Assembly (NCBI GenBank): GCA_963781805.1
Contig: CAWAHF010000004.1
Span: 4,836,001-4,900,000, forward strand
DNA: 64,000 nt
DNA from: JAFGPL01 sp963781805
Lineage (GTDB): Bacteria; Bacteroidota; Bacteroidia; Bacteroidales; UBA10428
Reading direction: 5' to 3'
This document shows positions 17,110 through 25,536 of the stretch, piece by piece. The notes beneath the pieces are model-generated. The model saw only the letters and a program-made list of their open reading frames with translations. It had not been told where the DNA came from and searched no databases. Within the stretch, counting starts at the first letter, position 1. Each line of letters starts with the position of its first letter. The position numbers and the translations under genes were made by a program.

Positions 17110-18297
17110 ATGGCTAAAGAAAAATTTGATAGGTCGAAGCCTCACGTAAACATCGGAACTATAGGTCACGTTGACCACGGAAAAACAACATTGACTGCAG
17201 CTATTACGATGGTGCTTGCTAAAAAAGGATTATCAGAAATCAGATCCTTTGATTCAATCGACAATGCCCCTGAAGAAAAAGAAAGAGGTATTACCATTAA
17301 TACTGCTCATATCGAGTATCAAACAGCTTCACGTCACTATGCGCATGTTGACTGCCCTGGTCACGCAGACTACGTTAAAAACATGGTAACTGGTGCTGCC
17401 CAAATGGATGGTGCAATTATTGTAGTTGCAGCCACCGATGGTCCTATGCCTCAAACACGGGAACATATACTATTGGCACGTCAGGTTAATGTACCTAAAA
17501 TTGTTGTGTTCATGAATAAGGTTGACATGGTTGATGATGAAGAACTTCTTGACCTTGTTGAAATGGAAATTCGTGAATTACTAAGTTTTTATAAATACGA
17601 TGGTGACAATGCTCCCGTTATCAGGGGATCTGCTCTCGGAGCATTGAATGGCGAAGCAAAATGGGAAGATAAAGTTATGGAACTTATGGATGTAGTGGAT
17701 TCATATATTCCAATTCCTCCCCGTGATCGTGAAAAACCTTTCCTGATGCCGGTTGAAGATGTATTCTCTATTACAGGTCGTGGTACTGTTGCTACCGGAA
17801 GAATTGAGCTTGGGGTAGTAAATACAGGTGATGAACTTGAAATGATTGGTTTAGGTGCTGAGAAGAGAAAAACAGTGTGTACAGGTGTTGAAATGTTCAG
17901 AAAAATTCTTGACCGGGGAGAAGCTGGCGATAATGTAGGCTTGCTTTTACGCGGTGTTGACAAAAAAGAAATAAAAAGGGGTATGGTTTTGGCAAAACCC
18001 GGTTCAATTACACCACATACCAAATTCAAAGCTGAAGTTTATGTTCTTAAAAAAGAAGAAGGAGGACGTCATACTCCTTTCCATAATAAATACAGACCAC
18101 AATTCTATTTAAGAACTCTTGATGTAACTGGTGAAATTCAGCTTCCTGAAGGAACCGAAATGGTAATGCCCGGAGATAATGTTACGATTACAGTTGAGCT
18201 GATTTACCCGGTTGCCATAAACCAGGGATTACAGTTTGCAATTCGTGAAGGCGGCAGAACAGTTGGTGCTGGTCAGGTAATAGAGATTGTTAATTGA
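17110..18297 (+). CDS. tuf: Elongation factor Tu
   Basis: A 395-residue translational GTPase that delivers aminoacyl-tRNA to the ribosomal A site. The G motifs are GHVDHGKTT (P-loop, residues ~19-27), the switch I threonine in RGITINTAHIEY, DCPGHADYVKNM (G3) and NKVDMVDD (G4). Domains II and III follow with normal spacing (FSITGRGTVATGRIE; HTPFHNKYRPQFYLRTLDVTG begins domain III, cited in part). The C-terminus RTVGAGQVIEIVN is standard. It sits between two tRNA genes, as in most Bacteroidota, and is probably co-transcribed with them. Confidence 0.98.
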   Translation: MAKEKFDRSKPHVNIGTIGHVDHGKTTLTAAITMVLAKKGLSEIRSFDSIDNAPEEKERGITINTAHIEYQTASRHYAHVDCPGHADYVKNMVTGAAQMDGAIIVVAATDGPMPQTREHILLARQVNVPKIVVFMNKVDMVDDEELLDLVEMEIRELLSFYKYDGDNAPVIRGSALGALNGEAKWEDKVMELMDVVDSYIPIPPRDREKPFLMPVEDVFSITGRGTVATGRIELGVVNTGDELEMIGLGAEKRKTVCTGVEMFRKILDRGEAGDNVGLLLRGVDKKEIKRGMVLAKPGSITPHTKFKAEVYVLKKEEGGRHTPFHNKYRPQFYLRTLDVTGEIQLPEGTEMVMPGDNVTITVELIYPVAINQGLQFAIREGGRTVGAGQVIEIVN

Positions 18298-18320
18298 TTC
18301 AATTTCAAAATAATTTCACT

Positions 18321-18359
18321 GATAAATTCGTTCCGGATTTAATAGGGGACGAATTTATC
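18321..18359 (+). other. Hairpin between tuf and tRNA-Trp
   Basis: GATAAATTCGT (18321-18331) pairs perfectly with ACGAATTTATC (18349-18359) around a 17-nt loop, 24 bp behind the tuf stop. There is no T tract, so it is more likely an mRNA 3'-end stabiliser or processing site than a terminator. Confidence 0.55.
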
Positions 18360-18469
18360 TATATCCAAACGGGTTTGGTTTCCTGATGTATCGGGAGTAG
18401 AGAATCGCACCTCAAAGCATGAGTGACGGACGATAAACCGGCACTTTTGCAATGAGCAGAGTTAAACAG

Positions 18470-18542
18470 ACGGGTGTAGCTCAGTTGGTAGAGCACTGGT
18501 CTCCAAAACCAGGTGTCGGGCGTTCGAGTCGCTCCTCCCGTG
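18470..18542 (+). tRNA. tRNA-Trp (CCA)
   Basis: Acceptor ACGGGTG/CTCCCGT with one T-T mismatch, discriminator G, anticodon stem-loop CTGGT-CTCCAAA-ACCAG giving CCA. It sits 16 bp before secE, a conserved order. Confidence 0.93.
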
Positions 18543-18558
18543 CAAAATTAAATGGATT

Positions 18559-18750
18559 ATGAAAGTAATAAACTATATTAAGGAGTCTTATAACGAGTTG
18601 ATTCATAAGGTCACATGGCCCAGCTGGGACGAACTGCAAAGCAGCGCAATCGTTGTAATGGTTGCAACTGTGCTTATTGCTGTGGTAATAGCCATGATGG
18701 ATTATGGGTTTAAAAATATTATGGAAAGAATTTACTCAATGTTTTATTAA
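18559..18750 (+). CDS. secE: Preprotein translocase subunit SecE
   Basis: A 63-residue, single-span SecE. The amphipathic helix YIKESYNELIHKVTWPSWDEL carries the conserved TWPSW-type motif. The single membrane helix is SAIVVMVATVLIAVVIAMMDYG. SecE clamps SecY in the inner-membrane Sec channel. Its place between tRNA-Trp and nusG is conserved. Confidence 0.96.
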   Translation: MKVINYIKESYNELIHKVTWPSWDELQSSAIVVMVATVLIAVVIAMMDYGFKNIMERIYSMFY

Positions 18751-18768
18751 ACTTTGAAGGGTTATAAG

Positions 18769-19317
18769 ATGGATGAACTTGCAAAAAAGTGGTACGTTCT
18801 CAGGGCAATTGGAGGTAAAGAAAAAAAGGTTAAGGAATATATCGAAAGTGAAATTGCCCGGTTGAATTTACAGGATTACATTGCTCAGGTTCTCATTCCA
18901 ACTGAAAAAGTCTACCAGATAAGAAATGGTAAGAAAATCAGTAAGGAAAGAAACTTTTTTCCGGGGTATGTATTAATTGAAGCCGCTTTGGTTGGGGAGA
19001 TTCCACATATCTTAAAAAACATAACAAATGTTATCGGATTTCTTGGCTCAAAAGGAGAGGAACTACCCACACCGCTTAGGCTATCTGAAGTAAAGAGGAT
19101 TCTTGGGAAAGTTGATGAACTTGCAGAAGGCGATGAAGAACTAAACGTTCCTTTCTATGTGGGTGAAACGGTTAAAGTTATCGATGGACCATTCAATAGT
19201 TTTACCGGGGTGATTGAAGAAGTCAACGATGAGAAGAAAAAACTAAAAGTAATGGTCAAAATTTTCGGAAGAAAAACCCCGCTGGAGCTTAGCTTTATGC
19301 AGGTAGAAAAGGAATAG
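18769..19317 (+). CDS. nusG: Transcription termination/antitermination protein NusG
   Basis: A 182-residue protein with the NGN domain (KKWYVLRAIGGKEKKVKEYI; FFPGYVLIEA) and a C-terminal KOW domain (VGETVKVIDGPFNSFTGVIEE). It binds RNA polymerase, raises processivity and links it to Rho or the ribosome. I choose ATG 18769, which gives MDELAKKWYV, because the upstream TTG at 18754 would add five residues not expected in the family. It follows secE closely and precedes rplK. Confidence 0.95.
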   Translation: MDELAKKWYVLRAIGGKEKKVKEYIESEIARLNLQDYIAQVLIPTEKVYQIRNGKKISKERNFFPGYVLIEAALVGEIPHILKNITNVIGFLGSKGEELPTPLRLSEVKRILGKVDELAEGDEELNVPFYVGETVKVIDGPFNSFTGVIEEVNDEKKKLKVMVKIFGRKTPLELSFMQVEKE

Positions 19318-19411
19318 TTTTAAATAAGTATAAAAATTTACACGACAAAGGTGATTATAACAAACCATAATGCTTCCTGAATAATCATCCCTAGACGTGC
19401 AATACTATCAA

Positions 19412-19419
19412 TAAATTTG
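19412..19419 (+). promoter_or_regulatory. Candidate -7 box for rplK
   Basis: TAAATTTG, matching TAnnTTTG, lies 15 bp before the rplK start. No matching -33 TTG is seen at 19 nt, so it may be fortuitous. Confidence 0.35.
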
Positions 19420-19433
19420 GAAATTTAATAATT

Positions 19434-19877
19434 ATGGCTAAAGAAGTAGCAGGATTAATTAAGTTGCAGATCAGAGGCGGCGCTGCTAATCCTTCTCCTC
19501 CAGTTGGTCCTGCATTAGGCGCAAAAGGTGTGAATATCATGGAATTTTGCAAACAGTTTAATGCACGTACCCAGGATAAAGCTGGCAAATTGCTTCCGGT
19601 AGTTATTACGGTTTTTATCGATAAGTCATTTGATTTTATCGTAAAATCACCACCGGTTGCTGTACAGCTTCTTGAGGCTACAAAGATCAAATCCGGTTCA
19701 GCTGAATCGAACAGGATAAAAGTAGCATCGGTAACTTGGGATCAGGTAAGGACAATTGCTGAGGAGAAAATGGCTGATTTGAATGCATTTACAGTTGAAT
19801 CAGCTATGAAAATGGTAGCAGGTACTGCCAGAAGTATGGGAATAACTGTTAAAGGCGAGTTCCCTGCAACTAAGTAA
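19434..19877 (+). CDS. rplK: 50S ribosomal protein uL11
   Basis: A 147-residue L11 with the expected N-terminus IKLQIRGGAANPSPPVGPALGA (cited in part), then GVNIMEFCKQFNART, and a C-terminal rRNA-binding domain (GTARSMGITV). It forms the GTPase-associated centre with 23S rRNA and the L10-L7/L12 stalk. It begins the rplKAJL cluster. Confidence 0.97.
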   Translation: MAKEVAGLIKLQIRGGAANPSPPVGPALGAKGVNIMEFCKQFNARTQDKAGKLLPVVITVFIDKSFDFIVKSPPVAVQLLEATKIKSGSAESNRIKVASVTWDQVRTIAEEKMADLNAFTVESAMKMVAGTARSMGITVKGEFPATK

Positions 19878-19900
19878 TAATTTAATATTCTTAAGTTAAA

Positions 19901-20596
19901 ATGGCGAGACTATCTAAGAATACGAAAAAGGCTTTGGAAAAACTCGAACCGGGAAGACAATATAAACTGTCTGAAGCAGCTCAATTGCTGAAAGAGGTAA
20001 CTACTACCAAATTCGATGCTTCAGTAGATATTGACGTTCGCCTGGGTGTTGATCCTAGAAAAGCGAATCAAATGGTCAGGGGTGTGGTAACTTTACCACA
20101 TGGTACCGGTAAGGAAATCCGTGTGTTGGTTTTATGTACCCCCGACAAAGAAGATGAAGCTAAACAAGCCGGAGCAAATTACGTAGGTTTGGATGATTAT
20201 ATCGAAAAAATTCAAAACGGTTGGACGGATATCGATGTAATTATAACCATGCCTTCGGTCATGGCCAAGATTGGTAAACTGGGTAGAGTTTTAGGTCCAC
20301 GCGGACTAATGCCCAATCCCAAAAGTGGTACAGTTACAATGGACATTGGTAAAGCAGTTCAGGATGTAAAAACCGGTAAAATTGACTTTAAGGTAGATAA
20401 GTATGGAATTGTTCATACTTCTATCGGCAAAGCATCTTTTACTGTGGATAAAATAGCTGAAAACGCAAGAGAATTTATTCATATGCTGATTAAGCTAAAA
20501 CCAACCTCAACGAAAGGTACATACCTTAAAAGTATTTACATTTCAAGCACCATGAGTCCGGGGATTAGAGTCGATTCAAAATTTGTCGACGAATAA
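19901..20596 (+). CDS. rplA: 50S ribosomal protein uL1
   Basis: A 231-residue L1, the mobile stalk protein near the E site. Recognisable segments are FDASVDIDVRLGVDPRKANQ, RGVVTLPHGTGK and GKLGRVLGPRGLMPNPKSGT. It often represses its own operon by binding mRNA; no L1-binding mimic was worked out here. It starts 23 bp behind rplK. Confidence 0.97.
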   Translation: MARLSKNTKKALEKLEPGRQYKLSEAAQLLKEVTTTKFDASVDIDVRLGVDPRKANQMVRGVVTLPHGTGKEIRVLVLCTPDKEDEAKQAGANYVGLDDYIEKIQNGWTDIDVIITMPSVMAKIGKLGRVLGPRGLMPNPKSGTVTMDIGKAVQDVKTGKIDFKVDKYGIVHTSIGKASFTVDKIAENAREFIHMLIKLKPTSTKGTYLKSIYISSTMSPGIRVDSKFVDE

Positions 20597-20625
20597 AATC
20601 ATTTAAGTAATGACTTTATACTATT

Positions 20626-21144
20626 ATGAAAAGAGAAGATAAAGATAAAATCATTAACACACTTACTAATAAGATTAACAGTTCAAAACACTTCTATCTG
20701 ACGGATACTTCCAATCTCAATGCGGAAGTTACATCTCAGTTACGCAGAAAATGTTTTGAAAGAGAAATCCAACTGGTTGTTGTTAAGAATACTCTTTTAC
20801 GAAAAGCTTTAGAAAAATGTGGCGAGAACTTTGAAGAGTTGTACGACACATTAAAGAATTCTACCTCTATCATGTTTTCAGAATCAGGAAGTCTTCCGGC
20901 GAAGCTTATCAAAGAATTCAGAAAAACAAATGATAAACCATTACTTAAAGCTGCTTATGTTGAAGAATCAATTTATATTGGTGATAATCAACTTGAAGCA
21001 CTTGCAAGTATAAAGACTAAGGAAGAACTTCTTGGCGATCTGATTGCATTGTTGCAGTCGCCGGCTAAGAACGTGCTTTCTGCATTACAGTCAGGCAAGA
21101 CAAAACTGGCTGGTATCGTAAAAACATTGTCAGAAAAAGAATAA
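20626..21144 (+). CDS. rplJ: 50S ribosomal protein uL10
   Basis: A 172-residue L10 that anchors L7/L12 dimers to the ribosome. Family features are FYLTDTSNLNAEVTSQLRRKC, VVKNTLLRKALE and the C-terminal helix (LLGDLIALLQSPAKNVLSALQ with SGKTKLAGIVK) that binds L7/L12. Position and spacing are typical. Confidence 0.96.
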   Translation: MKREDKDKIINTLTNKINSSKHFYLTDTSNLNAEVTSQLRRKCFEREIQLVVVKNTLLRKALEKCGENFEELYDTLKNSTSIMFSESGSLPAKLIKEFRKTNDKPLLKAAYVEESIYIGDNQLEALASIKTKEELLGDLIALLQSPAKNVLSALQSGKTKLAGIVKTLSEKE

Positions 21145-21173
21145 TTATTTTAACTATTTTAAATAAATAAAAA

Positions 21174-21551
21174 ATGGCAGATTTAAAAGCATTTGCAGAA
21201 CAATTGGTGAACTTAACTGTTAAAGAAGTAAACGAATTAGCGCAGATATTGAAAGACGAGTATGGAATTGAACCCGCTGCGGCTGCTATAGCAGTTGCTG
21301 GTCCTGCTGGTGGTGACGGAGGGGTTGTTGCAGAAGAAAAATCAACTTTTGATGTAATTCTGAAATCTCCGGGTGGTCAGAAACTACAGATAGTTAAACT
21401 TGTTAAAGACCTTACAGGTCTTGGTTTAAAAGAAGCTAAAGCTGTGGTAGATTCTGCTCCAGCACCGATAAAAGAGGGTATTTCCAAAGACGAAGCCGAA
21501 GCATTAAAAGCACAATTGGAAGAAGCGGGAGCAGAAGTTGAACTTAAATAG
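21174..21551 (+). CDS. rplL: 50S ribosomal protein bL7/L12
   Basis: A 125-residue acidic stalk protein. It has the N-terminal dimerisation helix (EQLVNLTVKEVNELAQILKD), an Ala/Gly-rich hinge (AAAAIAVAGPAGGDGG) and the C-terminal domain FDVILKSPGGQKLQIVKLVK with GLGLKEAKAVVDSAP. It recruits translational GTPases such as the EF-Tu encoded upstream. A hairpin separates it from rpoB. Confidence 0.97.
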   Translation: MADLKAFAEQLVNLTVKEVNELAQILKDEYGIEPAAAAIAVAGPAGGDGGVVAEEKSTFDVILKSPGGQKLQIVKLVKDLTGLGLKEAKAVVDSAPAPIKEGISKDEAEALKAQLEEAGAEVELK

Positions 21552-21588
21552 AAATGCCACCGGTTACGGTATTACAGGTTTAATCCCG

Positions 21589-21620
21589 ACCCCGATAATT
21601 AGAGGGACGGGGTTAGACCT
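21589..21620 (+). terminator. Partial attenuator hairpin between rplL and rpoB
   Basis: GACCCCG at 21589-21595 pairs with CGGGGTT at 21608-21614 (one G.T pair), followed by AGACCTTTTCG. The weak T run suggests partial termination, a usual way to keep rpoBC expression below that of the ribosomal genes. Confidence 0.5.
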
Positions 21621-21665
21621 TTTCGTCATTTTAATTAATTAAAGTTCGACTTAATTTTTTTGGTA

Positions 21666-24600
21666 ATGTCAATAAATAATAATTCCGGGCGAATAAACTT
21701 TTCGTCATCAAAAAGCAAGCTGCAATATCCGGATTTTCTGGAAGTACAGCTTAAATCATTCAGAGAGTTTTTTCAGCTAAACACCTCACCTGAGGATAGA
21801 AAAAAAGAGGGATTGTTTAAGGTATTCAATGATAATTTTCCGATTACAGATACCCGAAACAATTTCATTCTTGAATTTCTGGATTATCAGGTAGATCCTC
21901 CGCGCTATTCTATTGAAGAATGTATCGAAAGGGGATTGACATTTAGTGTACCTCTCAAAGCCAAGCTGAAACTTTATTGTACCGATCCGGAACATGAGGA
22001 TTTTGATACGGTAATTCAGGAGGTTTATCTTGGTACCATGCCGTACATGACCGAAAGAGGGTTATTTGTCATCAATGGGGCAGAACGTGTGGTTGTATCT
22101 CAATTACACAGGTCTCCCGGTGTATTTTTTGGTCAAAGTCTGCATGCCAACGGTACCAAATTGTATTCTGCCAGGATCATACCTTTTAAGGGTTCCTGGA
22201 TAGAATTTGCTACCGATATAAACAATGTAATGTATGCCTATATCGATCGTAAAAAGAAATTACCAGTAACAACACTTTTAAGGGCAATTGGTTACGAAGG
22301 CGACAAAGATATCCTTGAGATATTCGACCTTGCTGATGAAATAAAGGTATCCAAAACCTCTTTGAAGAAGCTGGTGGGTCGTAAGCTGGCTGCCCGTGTA
22401 CTGAAATCGTGGGTTGAAGATTTTGTTGATGAAGATACCGGTGAGGTGGTTTCCATCGAAAGAAATGAAGTGATCATTGACAGGGAAACTATTCTGGAAA
22501 ATGAACATGTGGATGAAATTATAGATTCCGGTGCAAAATCAATCCTCCTTCATAAAGAATCCCAAAATCAGGCCGATTTTGAAATAATTTATAACACACT
22601 TCAAAAGGATCCGTGTAATTCCGAAAAAGAAGCTGTACTTCATATTTACAGACAGTTGCGTAATTCTGAACCACCCGATGAAGCTACCGCCCGTGATGTT
22701 ATTGACAAACTTTTCTTCTCCGACAAGAGATATGATCTGGGTTTGGTAGGCCGGTACAGGATTAACCGTAAACTGGGCCTTGAAACACCCATGGATACCA
22801 AGGTACTTACCAAAGAGGATATCATTAAAATTATCAAATATTTAATTGAACTTATCAATTCAAAGACAGATGTTGATGATATCGACCATCTTAGTAATCG
22901 TAGAGTACGGACCGTCGGTGAACAACTCGCAAACCAGTTTGGTGTTGGACTTGCACGAATGGCCAGGACCATACGTGAAAGAATGAATGTTCGCGATAAT
23001 GAAGTTTTTACTCCGATTGATCTGATAAATTCCAAAGCGCTTTCCTCAGTCATTAATTCATTCTTTGGAACAAATCAGTTGTCTCAGTTTATGGATCAGA
23101 CCAATCCGCTTGCTGAAATTACTCATAAGCGTAGAATGTCTGCATTGGGACCCGGCGGATTATCAAGAGAAAGGGCAGGTTTTGAGGTGCGTGACGTTCA
23201 CTATACACACTACGGCAGGTTATGTCCGATTGAAACACCTGAAGGACCAAATATTGGACTAATTTCTTCTTTATGTGTATATGCGAAAATAAATGATCTG
23301 GGTTTTATCGAAACTCCCTATCGTAAAGTAGAAACTGCTCAGGTCAATCTATCTTCCGATGGGGTAATATTCCTGAGCGCCGAGGAAGAAGAATCCAAAG
23401 TAATTGCACAGGCAAATGCACCCATTAAAGAAAGCGGTGAATTTATTAATCAGCGTGTGAAAGCAAGGTACAATGGTGATTTTCCATTGGCAGAAGCTCC
23501 AAGTGTGGAGCTTATGGACGTTGCTCCAAACCAGATTGCCTCCATTGCTGCATCCTTGATTCCGTTTCTCGAACATGATGATGCAAACCGTGCTCTCATG
23601 GGATCGAACATGATGCGTCAGGCTGTTCCGCTTATTCAATCCGATGCTCCGATTGTGGGTACTGGTATTGAAGGCGAAGTAGTGCAGGATTCACGATTGC
23701 AGGTTGTTGCTGAAGGCGATGGAGTTGTTGAATATGTGGATGCCAACGAGATTGTAATTCGCTATGTAATGACGGAAGAGGAAAAGTTTATAAATTTCGA
23801 TGGGGATACCAGACGTTATAAGCTTTCAAAATTTAAAAAAACCAATCAGAATACCTGCATAAACCTGAGACCTATTGTTAAAAAAGGTCAGAAGGTTACA
23901 AAAAGACAGATTCTTACTGAAGGTTATGCTACCAGAGGAGGAGAACTGGCTCTTGGGAGAAACCTGAAAGTTGCATTTATGCCCTGGAAGGGTTTTAACT
24001 TTGAAGATGCCATTGTAATATCCGAGAGAGCTGTTCGTGAAGATCTCTTTACATCCGTTCATATTGATGAATACATGTTGGAGGTTCGGGATACAAAACG
24101 AGGACTGGAAGAGCTGACATCAGATATTCCGAATGTCAGCGAAGAAGCTACCAAGAATCTGGATGAAAACGGTCTGATTAGAATTGGAGCCGAGGTGAAT
24201 CCGGGCGATATTCTTATCGGTAAAATCACACCAAAAGGCGAATCGGATCCTTCACCGGAAGAAAAACTTCTGCGTGCGATATTCGGAGATAAAGCCGGCG
24301 ATGTGAAAGACGCTTCATTAAAAGCACCTCCATCACTTCAGGGTGTGGTTATTGACAAAAAACTTTTCTCCAGGTCAATCAAGGATCGAAAAATCAAAAC
24401 TTCAACGAAACCTATCCTGGATAAGATAGAAGAAGAATTCACCAGAAATACCACAGAATTAAAGTCTAAACTGATTGATAAGCTTTTTATCCTGGTAAAT
24501 GGGAAAACTTCGCAGGGTGTGAAGGATTATTATAATTCTGAAATTGTTGCCAAAGGGTCAAAATTCACTCAGAAAATCCTTCAGGAGATCGATTATATGA

Positions 24601-25478
24601 ATATCAATCCGAATAAATGGACAACGGATAAAGATAAAAATGATCAAATTACAGCGCTGATATTTAATTATATTATAAAATATAAAGAATACGACGCGAT
24701 ATACAAGAGGAAAAAATACAATATCACTATCGGAGATGAATTACCTGCCGGTATTGTGCAGTTAGCAAAGGTCTATGTGGCTCAGAAACGTAAAGTAAAG
24801 GTTGGAGACAAAATGGCCGGACGTCATGGGAACAAGGGTATAATTTCAAAGATTGTACGGTTCGAAGACATGCCATTTCTTGAAGATGGCTCTCCGGTAG
24901 ATATTGTTTTTAATCCGCTGGGTGTGCCTTCGCGTATGAACCTTGGACAGATTTATGAAACTGTGCTGGGCTGGGCCGGTGATGAACTTGGTCTTACATT
25001 TGCCACCCCGATTTTTGATGGTGCATCCATCGATCAGATTACTGAATATACTGAGAAAGCCAAAATTCCTAAGTATGGAAAGACTTATCTCTACGACGGG
25101 GGAACTGGTGAAAGATTTGATCAACCGGCAACAGTGGGAATGATTTATATGCTTAAACTGGGTCATATGGTTGATGACAAGATGCATGCAAGATCTATAG
25201 GCCCATATTCACTGATTACTCAACAGCCTCTGGGCGGTAAAGCTCAGTTTGGCGGACAGCGTTTTGGTGAAATGGAAGTTTGGGCTCTTGAAGCATTTGG
25301 TGCTGCACACATACTGCAGGAGATACTTACAGTTAAATCGGATGATGTTGTAGGTAGGGCCAAGGCATATGAATCGATCGTAAAAGGCGAACCAATGCCT
25401 CAACCGGGTATTCCTGAATCTCTCAATGTGCTTCTGCACGAGTTAAGAGGTTTGGGTCTGAGCATTAACCTGCTGTAA
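21666..25478 (+). CDS. rpoB: DNA-directed RNA polymerase subunit beta
   Basis: A 1270-residue beta subunit. Start ATG 21666 (MSINNNSGRINFSSSK) fits the family better than the TTG at 21660. Visible landmarks are PGVFFGQSLHANGTKLYSAR, the rifampicin region FFGTNQLSQFMDQTNPLAEI followed by THKRRMSALGPGGLSRERAG, CPIETPEGPNIGLI, and the catalytic-region segments VGDKMAGRHGNKGIIS and GQRFGEMEVWALEAFGA. The rifampicin pocket has the residues of a sensitive enzyme (Q, D, H, R, S in the usual places). It lies 59 bp upstream of rpoC in the usual operon. Confidence 0.98.
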   Translation: MSINNNSGRINFSSSKSKLQYPDFLEVQLKSFREFFQLNTSPEDRKKEGLFKVFNDNFPITDTRNNFILEFLDYQVDPPRYSIEECIERGLTFSVPLKAKLKLYCTDPEHEDFDTVIQEVYLGTMPYMTERGLFVINGAERVVVSQLHRSPGVFFGQSLHANGTKLYSARIIPFKGSWIEFATDINNVMYAYIDRKKKLPVTTLLRAIGYEGDKDILEIFDLADEIKVSKTSLKKLVGRKLAARVLKSWVEDFVDEDTGEVVSIERNEVIIDRETILENEHVDEIIDSGAKSILLHKESQNQADFEIIYNTLQKDPCNSEKEAVLHIYRQLRNSEPPDEATARDVIDKLFFSDKRYDLGLVGRYRINRKLGLETPMDTKVLTKEDIIKIIKYLIELINSKTDVDDIDHLSNRRVRTVGEQLANQFGVGLARMARTIRERMNVRDNEVFTPIDLINSKALSSVINSFFGTNQLSQFMDQTNPLAEITHKRRMSALGPGGLSRERAGFEVRDVHYTHYGRLCPIETPEGPNIGLISSLCVYAKINDLGFIETPYRKVETAQVNLSSDGVIFLSAEEEESKVIAQANAPIKESGEFINQRVKARYNGDFPLAEAPSVELMDVAPNQIASIAASLIPFLEHDDANRALMGSNMMRQAVPLIQSDAPIVGTGIEGEVVQDSRLQVVAEGDGVVEYVDANEIVIRYVMTEEEKFINFDGDTRRYKLSKFKKTNQNTCINLRPIVKKGQKVTKRQILTEGYATRGGELALGRNLKVAFMPWKGFNFEDAIVISERAVREDLFTSVHIDEYMLEVRDTKRGLEELTSDIPNVSEEATKNLDENGLIRIGAEVNPGDILIGKITPKGESDPSPEEKLLRAIFGDKAGDVKDASLKAPPSLQGVVIDKKLFSRSIKDRKIKTSTKPILDKIEEEFTRNTTELKSKLIDKLFILVNGKTSQGVKDYYNSEIVAKGSKFTQKILQEIDYMNINPNKWTTDKDKNDQITALIFNYIIKYKEYDAIYKRKKYNITIGDELPAGIVQLAKVYVAQKRKVKVGDKMAGRHGNKGIISKIVRFEDMPFLEDGSPVDIVFNPLGVPSRMNLGQIYETVLGWAGDELGLTFATPIFDGASIDQITEYTEKAKIPKYGKTYLYDGGTGERFDQPATVGMIYMLKLGHMVDDKMHARSIGPYSLITQQPLGGKAQFGGQRFGEMEVWALEAFGAAHILQEILTVKSDDVVGRAKAYESIVKGEPMPQPGIPESLNVLLHELRGLGLSINLL

Positions 25479-25536
25479 GAAATATTTTGCAGGATTATTT
25501 TAAACATATATAAAATTAACAGACATCAATACAACT

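Noticed and set aside
17589..18029. 146-codon minus-strand frame
   Set aside because: Antisense shadow of tuf caused by codon bias.
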